Source: Byssovorax sp.
Lineage (GTDB): Bacteria; Myxococcota_A; Polyangia; Polyangiales; Polyangiaceae
Direction: 5' to 3'
Assembly: GCA_025362495.1 (NCBI GenBank)
Contig: JANYGI010000096.1
Coordinates: 1-46,325 of the forward strand
Length of the DNA: 46,325 nucleotides
A program made the position numbers and the translations under genes. Positions 1 through 6,969 of the stretch are shown here, one piece after another. Position 1 is the stretch's first letter; each line of letters starts with the position of its first letter. The notes beneath the pieces are model-generated. The model was not told the origin of the DNA, ran no database searches, and was given only the letters and a program-made list of their open reading frames with translations.

Positions 1-2
1 CG

Positions 3-137
3 AGGAAGCCTGTCGTCATCAAGAAGAAGGCTGCTCCCGCGAGGAAGCCCGTCGCCGCGAAGAAGAAGGCCGCTCCCGCGAGGAAGCCTGTCGTCGCGGC
101 CAGGAAGAAAGCCGGCGCACCGAAGCGAAAACGCTAG
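3..137 (+). CDS. C-terminal tail of a Lys/Ala/Pro-rich histone H1-like protein (5' end outside window)
   Basis: The frame is open from the window edge and stops at a TAG at 135-137. The 44 visible residues are almost only Lys, Arg, Ala, Pro and Val. They form about three copies of a 13-residue unit of the type ARKPVVxKKKAAP. Such tails occur in bacterial histone H1-like proteins and in Lys-rich extensions of DNA-binding proteins, where they bind DNA through charge. The globular part lies outside the window, so the protein cannot be named. The repeat is also visible in the DNA as a 39-bp tandem period, which makes length variation between strains likely. Confidence 0.6.
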   Translation, partial: RKPVVIKKKAAPARKPVAAKKKAAPARKPVVAARKKAGAPKRKR

Positions 138-139
138 CC

Positions 140-241
140 GATTTTCGCCGAGCCGGGCGCGCGGCCAAGGCGGAGGAGGAGCCGTACGAATAGTACGGTG
201 ACGACGACAATGCCGGCCCCGCGCTCGGATCGGCGAAAATC
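140..241. repeat. 102-bp element bounded by 21-bp imperfect inverted repeats, with an inner hairpin
   Basis: Bases 140-160 and 221-241 are inverted copies of each other (19 of 21 match), with a perfect 12-bp core, GATTTTCGCCGA against TCGGCGAAAATC. A second inverted repeat sits inside, CCGTAC (182-187) and GTACGG (193-198), with a 5-base loop. The element fills the gap between the histone-like gene and the next lipoprotein gene. It could be a transcript-end structure or a small MITE-like repeat. No clear target-site duplication flanks it. Confidence 0.55.
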
Positions 242-284
242 CCGTGGACGCCGCAACCCCGGCGAGACTACCAGAGCGCGTAGA

Positions 285-1637
285 ATGCGCATGGGAACCG
301 TCTCCGGGGTCGCTCTCCTCTCCTTGTCGCTCGGCGCCCTCGCGGGCTGCGGGAGCACGCCCGTACCGCGGCTCAACTCGGCGCGCGACGCCGCGGAGTC
401 GTCGCCGCTCGGGCCGTCGTACCTGCTCATCCCGCTGCCCAGCGACGACGACGCCATCCTCGGGCGCATCCTGCCTTCCCTGCCCGAGCCGGGGCGCGCG
501 ATTGAAGAGGTCGCGCGGCCGAACCCCTGCGTGAAGTTCCTCGGCGAACCGAAGTCGAGCGCCCTGTCGAGCACCTTCGAGGACGCCCAGGAGCTGTCGG
601 CCGGGGCCAAGGCCAGCGCCACGCTGGGCACGTTCGGCTTCGGCGGCGACGTCGATCACGCCACCCACTTCATGTACAAGCTCAACACCGAGAAGCGCGT
701 CTCTCGCACCGACACCACCGAGTACGAGGAGTGCTGCGCCAAGAAGCAGTGTGGCTATGGCTACGTCAGCGCCCTCATCTACGGTGACGGCGAGTACGCC
801 ACCGGCGAGGAGACCTCGGTCACCGCCAGCGTCGACGTGCTCAAGTTCGCCTCGGCCGCGGGGACGACTCAGCTCAAGGTGCTCCACAGGCGCAAGATCA
901 AGGGGTATCTCGCCGCGGTCATCAACATCACCTCCAGGGTGCCCGAGAAGGAAGAGGCCGCCAGGAAGCTCACCCCGTTCGGCGCCGGCTTCGAGGTCGA
1001 CGTCAAGGACGAGAGCGACAGCGAGATGGTCAAGAGCGTCGTCAACAAGGAGAAGATTGAGGTCGAGAGCAAGGGCCGCGACTACTTCTTCAAGGACGGT
1101 GTCGGGACGAAGCTCACTGAGAACGAGTTCGCGCGGCGCTTCGAGAAGACGACCGGCTCGGAGGAGCTCAATGACGTGGTGAGCCGGCGAAACAAGGGCG
1201 GGATCTACTCCGGCGCAATCGGCACGGGGGTTGGCCTCGCGATCATCGGCGTGAGCGTGCCGCTGTTCATCAGCGGCTGCAAAGGCGGCTGCTCCGAGCC
1301 GAAGCCCGATAACTCCAGCGAGAGCCAGCTCAAGAGTACCGCGACGTTGCCGGTGGTCCTCTCGGTGGTGGGTGGGGCGATAGGCCTCTACGGGGCCTAT
1401 GCGCTCCTCGTCGGCCTCGGGTCGGACACGGCCTATGACGGCAGCGAGACCGATCACAAGCTCACCGAGATCGACGCGCGGGTGTACGCCGGCCAGTACA
1501 ACAAAGCCCTGGTGCGCAAGACGGTGAAAGAGCTCCAGAAGGCCCGCTCGCGCAGCGGGTTCGTGGCGCCCCGGCCCACGTTCACGTGGCAGCCGTTCGT
1601 CGGCGTCGGCGGGGCGGGCGTGCTCGGCACCTTCTGA
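285..1637 (+). CDS. Unknown lipoprotein with two C-terminal membrane segments
   Basis: I do not recognise this protein of about 450 residues. The start at 285 was chosen over an ATG at 198 because it puts a lipoprotein signal directly at the N-terminus: a short basic stretch, a Leu/Ala/Ser core and a lipobox ending LAGC. The mature part has a beta-rich region with a CC..KKQC cysteine cluster, then a charged stretch rich in Lys and Glu. Two hydrophobic segments near residues 305-330 and 350-380 are separated by a loop containing a CKGGC motif. The combination of lipid anchor, paired cysteines and hairpin-like membrane segments suggests a cell-envelope protein. No strong ribosome-binding site is visible before the start. 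Confidence 0.65.
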   Translation: MRMGTVSGVALLSLSLGALAGCGSTPVPRLNSARDAAESSPLGPSYLLIPLPSDDDAILGRILPSLPEPGRAIEEVARPNPCVKFLGEPKSSALSSTFEDAQELSAGAKASATLGTFGFGGDVDHATHFMYKLNTEKRVSRTDTTEYEECCAKKQCGYGYVSALIYGDGEYATGEETSVTASVDVLKFASAAGTTQLKVLHRRKIKGYLAAVINITSRVPEKEEAARKLTPFGAGFEVDVKDESDSEMVKSVVNKEKIEVESKGRDYFFKDGVGTKLTENEFARRFEKTTGSEELNDVVSRRNKGGIYSGAIGTGVGLAIIGVSVPLFISGCKGGCSEPKPDNSSESQLKSTATLPVVLSVVGGAIGLYGAYALLVGLGSDTAYDGSETDHKLTEIDARVYAGQYNKALVRKTVKELQKARSRSGFVAPRPTFTWQPFVGVGGAGVLGTF

Positions 1638-1739
1638 ACCGAGCGCGAAGGCCCGACCGGCGCGCCGAGGCTCATCGGCAGAGCTCGCTCCCCCGGGTTG
1701 ACGTTCCGCTGACGAAGCTCAAAGCACGCGCGAGCCCGA

Positions 1740-2642
1740 ATGGCCCTGCGCGTGTCGCCTCGTGAGCACCTCCTTCATGCCGGGCGCATCGTCGCGCTGA
1801 CGTTGATCTACGTCCTGCTCGGCAGGACTGGACCGGCGCTGATACCGATGCACGGCGTCGCCTCGCTGGTCTGGCCCGACTCCGGGGTCTGTCTTGCTGC
1901 GCTGGTCCTCGGCGGTTATCGGCTCTGGCCCGGCGTCGCGATTGGCGCTCGGGTGACGGAGCTCTCGATCGGCGCGCCCCCCGGCGTCGCCATCGCGATC
2001 GCCTCTGGCAACACCCTCGAGGCCGTGCTCGGCACCTACGCGCTGCGGCGCATCCCTGGATTCCAGACGTCGCTCGATCGCCTCGTCGACGTGCTCGGCC
2101 TGATCCTGCTCGCGGGGATCGGGAGCTCGATGATCGCCGCGACGGTGGGCGCGGTGAGCATCGCCGTCGGCCACACCGACAGCATCCCTCTCCTCCGGAC
2201 GTGGATGGTGTGGTGGGCAGGCGATCTCGTGGGGATCCTCGTCGTCGCCCCGCTGCTGCTCACGTGGCTCGCAGGGCCGCCGCCGAGCACGCGGTCGCGC
2301 GATCTCGCCGAGGCCACCCTCGTGGATATCGTCCTCGTCGGCGGGTCCGCGGTGCTCTTCTCGCAGCCGCGATCGACGCCGTGGGTCCAGGTCGTGCTGC
2401 CGCACGTGCTCTTCCTGCCGCTGCTCTGGGCGGCCCTCCGCTTCGGCAATCGACGAGGGTGCCAGGACGCGATTGCAAGGAGCTTGCGTGATTTGAATCA
2501 CTCGATGCCAGTGATGCCCCGGATGCGCCGAGCGCGCCGCGGGCGGCCGAGCCTCGCCGGGCCGGAGCGTCTCCAGCGCTCCGCGAAGATGCTCACTCGC
2601 TTGACGCTCGTGTCTGCCGGGCTCATGCCGTCGTCGCCATGA
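1740..2642 (+). CDS. Truncated MASE1-domain membrane protein
   Basis: The first 240 residues or so form a MASE1-type membrane sensor domain. They contain several hydrophobic segments, the WPDSGVCLAALVLGG stretch, a Leu-Glu-Ala-x-Leu-Gly segment and WWAGDLVGILVVAPLLL, all aligning with the MASE1 part of the next gene. After ALRFGNRRG the similarity stops abruptly. A basic, low-complexity tail of about 60 residues follows, with no kinase, cyclase or other output domain. Its TGA overlaps the ATG of the hybrid kinase gene (ATGA at 2639-2642), so the two may be translationally coupled. It is probably a decayed duplicate of the downstream sensor, though a free-standing MASE1 protein that modulates its neighbour cannot be excluded. 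Confidence 0.6.
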   Translation: MALRVSPREHLLHAGRIVALTLIYVLLGRTGPALIPMHGVASLVWPDSGVCLAALVLGGYRLWPGVAIGARVTELSIGAPPGVAIAIASGNTLEAVLGTYALRRIPGFQTSLDRLVDVLGLILLAGIGSSMIAATVGAVSIAVGHTDSIPLLRTWMVWWAGDLVGILVVAPLLLTWLAGPPPSTRSRDLAEATLVDIVLVGGSAVLFSQPRSTPWVQVVLPHVLFLPLLWAALRFGNRRGCQDAIARSLRDLNHSMPVMPRMRRARRGRPSLAGPERLQRSAKMLTRLTLVSAGLMPSSP

Positions 2643-5188
2643 TGGGCGGGCCGACATCGAATCCAGAGAAGCTCGTTGCCGCAAAGCGCCTGATCGCGGT
2701 CGCGGTGGGGTACTTCGTCGTCGGCGCGATCGTCCAGTGGATCGCGCCGGTCACCGGCTTGCCGCCGGCGATGCAGGCGCCTGCCGGCGTGGCGCTCGCG
2801 GCGCTGCTGATCGGCGGACATGGCCTCTGGCCCGCGATCCTGGTGGGGGCGCTCGCGACGAGCCTGCTGCGCGGGGCGCCGCCGCTCGTCGCCTGCGGGC
2901 TCTCCGCCGCGGCGACGCTCGAGGCGCTCTTCGGGGCGCTCGCGCTGCGCCGGTTCGCCGGCTTTCGCAGCACGCTCGACCGCTTCCAGGACATCCTCGC
3001 CCTCGGGGGGATCGCGGCCGTCGTGGGCTCGGCCCTCGGCGCGTCGCTCGCTGTGGCCGACCTCGCGCTCGGCGGCGTCGTCTCGCCGGGCGCGCTCCGG
3101 CAAGCGTGGCTCACCTGGTGGACGGGGGATCTTGTCAGCACGCTCGTCGTGGCCCCGGCGCTGCTGGCGTGGGCCGCGGCGCCGCGCCCGGATCTGCGCC
3201 CCGCCAAGCTCGCCGAGGCGGTCGTGCTCGGCGGGTTCCTGCTCGTCGGCGCCGTCGTCGTCTTCGCGCGGCAGCCCGAGCTCCGGTCGAGCTATCCCAT
3301 CCTTCGCCCGTACCTGCTCTTTCTCCCCCTGACGGCGGCGGCCCTGCGCTTCAGGATGCGCGGCGCCGCGACTGGCACTCTGCTGGTGGCCATAGCCGCC
3401 GTGTGGGGCACCTGCACCGGGCATGGCGACTTCGCGCGCGAGGACCCGGCGACGAGCCTCTTCGCCGCCGAAGGGTTCCTCGTGGTCGCGGCGCTGGCCA
3501 CCCTCGGTCTCGGCGCGGTGGTGTCCGAACGGGAGCAATCGCGCCGGCGCCTCGACGAGCGCGAAGCGTTCCTCCGGTCGGTGCTCGACGGCACGAGCGA
3601 CGCTATCTACGCCAAGGATTGCAGCGGTCGCTACGTGATCATGAACGCCCCCGGAGCTGGCCTGTTCGGGCTGCCCTCCGAGGCGATCACTGGCAAGAAG
3701 GACCACGCGCTCTTCTCGCCCGAGGAGGCGATCGCCGTGATCGCGGTCGATCGCGAGGTGATGGAGAGCGGGTGCCCCCGGGATGTCGACGAGCGCCTCA
3801 TCATCGGCGGGCAGCCGCGCGTCTACCACACCACCAAGGCCCCTTACCGCGACAGCGCCGGCAGGCTCCTCGGCGTCATCGGGATCTCGCGCGACATCAC
3901 CGAGCGACGCCAGGCCGAGCAAGAGCTCGCCGAGCTGCGCGAGCGGCGCCACATCGACGACGAGGTGCGCGCGCTCGAGAAGCGGCAGCAGAGCGAGGTC
4001 GCCGCCTTGCTCGTGCGCGAGCGGGCCGCGCGCACCGAGGCGCAGGCCGCCGCCGGCGCCAAGGACGAGTTCCTCGCCGTGCTCTCGCACGAGCTCCGCA
4101 CGCCGCTCCAGTCGATGCTGGGCTGGACGCAGATGCTGAAGGCCAGGCGCGTCGACGATCTCACCGCCGAGAAGGGCCTCGAGACGATCGAGCGCAACGT
4201 GCGAGCGCAGGCGCAGCTCATCGAGGATCTCCTCGATGTCTCGCGGATCGTCACCGGCGTGATCCCCCTCGATCGCGAGCCGGTCGATCTGCGCGCCGTG
4301 GTCGAGGCGGCGCTGGCGTCGGCGGCCATCCCGGCCGCGGCGCGATCGATCCAGGTCGACGCGGTGATCGAGGCGCGCGTCGGCGAGGTGCTCGGCGATC
4401 GCGCTCGCCTGCAGCAAATCGTCGCCAACCTCCTCGGCAACGCGGTGAAATTCACGCCCCGGGGCGGGCGCGTCACGGTGCGCCTCGAGCGCGACGGCGG
4501 CTCGGCGCGGATCATCGTCGCGGACGAGGGTCGCGGCATCACGGCCGACTTCCTTCCGCACGTGTTCGAGCGCTTCCGTCAGGCCGAGAGCACGACGCGG
4601 CGATCGCACGGCGGGCTCGGCATCGGCCTGGCGATCGTGCATCACCTCGTCGAGCTCCACGGCGGCACGGTCACCGCCGCGAGCGCGGGCGAGCACCAGG
4701 GCGCCACGTTCACCGTGACGCTGCCCCTGGCGAGCGGATCGACGCCGGGGCCAGCGTCGGTGAGCGAGCGCCGGGCCCCGACGCCGGGCTCGACGACCGG
4801 GTCGCTCGTCGGCGCGCGCGTGCTCGTCGTCGACGACGATCCCGACACCTGCGAGCTGCTCGTGATGGTGCTCCGCGACGCCGGCGCCGAGGTCGCCGCC
4901 GCGCACTCGGTGCTCGACGCGCTCGACCTGATGGCGACGTTCCACCCCGACCTGCTGGTGAGCGACATCGGCATGCCCGGCGAGGACGGCTACGCGCTCA
5001 TCCGCCGCGTGCGCGCCCACGAGGCCATCCATGGAGGCCACCTCCCCGCCGTCGCGCTGACGGCGTTCACGAGCCGCGCCGATCGCGATCTGGCCCTCTC
5101 GCTCGGCTTCGACGAGCACGTCGCCAAGCCCGTGAGCCGCGCCGAGCTGACGTGGACCACGGCAAATATCCTGCGAAAACTGGGCTGA
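2639..5188 (+). CDS. Hybrid sensor histidine kinase: MASE1, PAS, HisKA, HATPase, receiver
   Basis: This 849-residue inner-membrane protein should sense a signal through its membrane and PAS domains and pass phosphate from a histidine to its own receiver. Residues 1-300 are a multi-pass MASE1 domain. A PAS domain follows at about 320-430, ending in a DITERRQAE linker. The H-box SHELRTPL carries H484. The ATPase domain shows the N-box (N601), DEGRGI, FERFRQAES and GGLGIGLAI motifs. The C-terminal receiver has the acidic VVDDDPD pocket, phospho-acceptor D776 in SDIGMPG, and the conserved Thr and Lys in ALTAF and AKP. No DNA-binding output domain and no separate response regulator gene are adjacent. 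An ATGA overlap links it to the truncated MASE1 gene. Confidence 0.92.
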   Translation: MMGGPTSNPEKLVAAKRLIAVAVGYFVVGAIVQWIAPVTGLPPAMQAPAGVALAALLIGGHGLWPAILVGALATSLLRGAPPLVACGLSAAATLEALFGALALRRFAGFRSTLDRFQDILALGGIAAVVGSALGASLAVADLALGGVVSPGALRQAWLTWWTGDLVSTLVVAPALLAWAAAPRPDLRPAKLAEAVVLGGFLLVGAVVVFARQPELRSSYPILRPYLLFLPLTAAALRFRMRGAATGTLLVAIAAVWGTCTGHGDFAREDPATSLFAAEGFLVVAALATLGLGAVVSEREQSRRRLDEREAFLRSVLDGTSDAIYAKDCSGRYVIMNAPGAGLFGLPSEAITGKKDHALFSPEEAIAVIAVDREVMESGCPRDVDERLIIGGQPRVYHTTKAPYRDSAGRLLGVIGISRDITERRQAEQELAELRERRHIDDEVRALEKRQQSEVAALLVRERAARTEAQAAAGAKDEFLAVLSHELRTPLQSMLGWTQMLKARRVDDLTAEKGLETIERNVRAQAQLIEDLLDVSRIVTGVIPLDREPVDLRAVVEAALASAAIPAAARSIQVDAVIEARVGEVLGDRARLQQIVANLLGNAVKFTPRGGRVTVRLERDGGSARIIVADEGRGITADFLPHVFERFRQAESTTRRSHGGLGIGLAIVHHLVELHGGTVTAASAGEHQGATFTVTLPLASGSTPGPASVSERRAPTPGSTTGSLVGARVLVVDDDPDTCELLVMVLRDAGAEVAAAHSVLDALDLMATFHPDLLVSDIGMPGEDGYALIRRVRAHEAIHGGHLPAVALTAFTSRADRDLALSLGFDEHVAKPVSRAELTWTTANILRKLG

Positions 5189-5265
5189 TGGCGATCACGG
5201 CGCCGCCCGCCGCGCGCGCGTCGTCGAGACAGCGCGGCGCTAACGACGTACCGTGAGCCGCCCCG

Positions 5266-6228
5266 ATGAAGCGCGAAGCCGCCGACTACGAAGCGCTGGT
5301 GGGCGACGTCCACGATCTCCGCGCGTTCGCGCTCGCCGTCGACCTGCGATCGTTCACCGCCACCGCGAAGCTGATGGGCGAGAGCAAGGCCACGGTGAGC
5401 CGGCGGATCGCGCGGCTGGAGGCGGCCCTCGGCGTGTCGCTGCTCCGCCGCACGCCGCGCGCCGTCGTGCCCACCGACGACGGCGTGGCCTACCGCGTCC
5501 GCGTCGCCGAGATCCTGGAGCTGCTCGGCGACGCCAACGCCGCGGTCCTCAACGCGCACGCGGCGCCGTCGGGGCAGCTCCGCATCACCGCGCCGCCGGG
5601 CTTCGAGGGCGTCCTCGCCGCGCCGATCGCGCAGTTCTCCCGCGAGTTTCCCCGGGTCCTGGTGAGCGCGCTCATCACCGATCGCTTCGTCGATCTCGAG
5701 GCCGAGCACGTCGACGTCGCGCTGCGCGCCGCGACCAGGCTGCCCGACTCCGCGCTGGTGGCGCACAAGCTCCTCGAGTTCGAGCTGATCACCGTCGCGT
5801 CGCCCGCGTACGTGAAGAAGCACGGGACGCCGCGGCGCGCCGAGGATCTCGCGGGCCACAGGGTCGTGCAGCTCGGCCTCGGCGGCGCGGCGTCGACGCT
5901 GGTGCTGCGCAAGGCCGACGGCAGCGGCGAGCCCACGACGGTGCGCCTCTCGTACGTGATCGCCGCGACCGACGTCGGCTTCGCCAAGGAGCTCGTGGTC
6001 GCCGACGCGGGCATCGCCGTCCTCCCGCGCCTCGTCGCGCAGCGCGATCTCGACGAGGGCCGGCTCGTGCACCTGCTCCGGCCGTACGTGATGCCGGGCG
6101 CCGCGCTCTACCTCCTGCACCGCGCCGGGCGCTTCTTGCCGCCGAAGGTCCGCGCCTTCCACGAGCTGATCGCGCGCGAGCTCACCACGCGATGCACGAA
6201 GTACCCGAAGCCCCGCGCCGGGGCGTGA
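5266..6228 (+). CDS. LysR-family transcriptional regulator
   Basis: The 320-residue protein has the usual LysR layout. A winged helix-turn-helix lies at about residues 17-77 (DLRAFALAVDLRSFTATAKLM, then ATVSRRIARLEAALGVSLLRR), followed by a linker helix and a two-lobe effector-binding domain beginning near QLRITAPPGF. The SxATVSRRIARLE pattern resembles the CrgA/DmlR-like subgroup. The yceI gene begins 174 bp downstream on the same strand, and a symmetrical T-N11-A site lies between them, so it probably controls yceI. It is not divergent from its likely target, which is less usual for the family. The effector is unknown. Confidence 0.9.
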   Translation: MKREAADYEALVGDVHDLRAFALAVDLRSFTATAKLMGESKATVSRRIARLEAALGVSLLRRTPRAVVPTDDGVAYRVRVAEILELLGDANAAVLNAHAAPSGQLRITAPPGFEGVLAAPIAQFSREFPRVLVSALITDRFVDLEAEHVDVALRAATRLPDSALVAHKLLEFELITVASPAYVKKHGTPRRAEDLAGHRVVQLGLGGAASTLVLRKADGSGEPTTVRLSYVIAATDVGFAKELVVADAGIAVLPRLVAQRDLDEGRLVHLLRPYVMPGAALYLLHRAGRFLPPKVRAFHELIARELTTRCTKYPKPRAGA

Positions 6229-6258
6229 TCCGGGCGCGAACCGGCGCCCGATCCACCC

Positions 6259-6275
6259 GTTGCAGATCCTGCAAC
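6259..6275 (+). promoter_or_regulatory. LysR-type box between the lysR-like gene and yceI
   Basis: GTTGCAG and CTGCAAC form a perfect 7-bp inverted repeat around ATC. T6261 and A6273 satisfy the T-N11-A rule for LysR regulator sites. It begins 30 bp after the regulator's stop codon and ends 127 bp before the yceI start, a sensible place for an activator site. A weaker inverted pair, GTTTCA (6281-6286) and TGAAAC (6310-6315), follows. Assignment to the upstream regulator is an inference. Confidence 0.55.
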
Positions 6276-6402
6276 ACAGTGTTTCATTCCGGTGCATTGC
6301 GCCGCCAGGTGAAACGACACAACTTCCGGCCTCGCCCCCGTTCACGGCACCGTTCAACGCCTGGAGCGCCTCTCCACAGCGCCCGGCGACAGAGGTATTC
6401 TC

Positions 6403-6951
6403 ATGTCCTGGCAACTCGATACCGTTCACAGCCATGTCGGTTTCTCGGTCAAGCACCTCATGGTGGCGACCGCGCGCGGCACGTTCAAGACCTACACCGG
6501 CTCGGTCCAGCTCGACCAGAAAGACTTCACGAAGTCGGTGTTCCAGGGCGAGATCGACGTCGCCAGCATCGACACCGGCAACGCCGACCGCGACAACCAC
6601 CTTCGCAACAACGACTTCTTCGACGTCGCCAACCACCCCAAGATCACCTTCAAGAGCACCAGCATCGAGCACAAGTCGGAGGGCGACTACGTCGTCCACG
6701 GCGACCTCACCATCCGCGGCGTGACCAGGCCCGTCGCGCTCGAGGTCGAGTACACCGGCACCGCGAAGAGCCTCTACGGCCACCACGTGGCGGGCTTCAC
6801 CGTCCGCGGGACGATCAACCGCAAGGACTTCGGCGTGAGCTTCAACGCCCCGCTCGAGACCGGCGGCATCGCCCTCGGCGAGAAGGTCAAGCTCGAGCTC
6901 GACATCGAGGCCATCGAGCACGCCGATCAGCCGGCTGCTGCCGCGGTCTGA
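6403..6951 (+). CDS. YceI family lipocalin-like protein
   Basis: The 182-residue protein matches the YceI fold over its whole length. It has the N-terminal WQLDTVHSHVGFSVKHLMV, the central ADRDNHLRNNDFFDVANHPKITF segment and the C-terminal RKDFGVSFNAPLETGG-(I/V)-ALGEKV motif. YceI proteins are beta-barrels that bind isoprenoid-type lipids such as polyprenyl quinones. Many are periplasmic, but this one has no signal peptide and should be cytoplasmic. The start is supported by AGAGG at 6391-6395, 7 bases before the ATG. Control by the preceding LysR protein through the box at 6259-6275 is likely. The physiological role of this family is still poorly defined. Confidence 0.93.
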   Translation: MSWQLDTVHSHVGFSVKHLMVATARGTFKTYTGSVQLDQKDFTKSVFQGEIDVASIDTGNADRDNHLRNNDFFDVANHPKITFKSTSIEHKSEGDYVVHGDLTIRGVTRPVALEVEYTGTAKSLYGHHVAGFTVRGTINRKDFGVSFNAPLETGGIALGEKVKLELDIEAIEHADQPAAAAV

Positions 6952-6969
6952 TTCACACGGCGGGGGCAG

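Noticed and set aside
2456-2640. Frameshift in the first MASE1 gene that might restore an output domain
   Set aside because: The other forward frames after 2456 close quickly or lack kinase or cyclase motifs before the next gene starts, so the truncation is real at the sequence level.
2498-5119. An 873-residue open frame on the reverse strand opposite the hybrid kinase
   Set aside because: It is an Arg/Glu/His/Ala-rich antisense shadow caused by high GC; the forward strand encodes a complete, motif-rich kinase.
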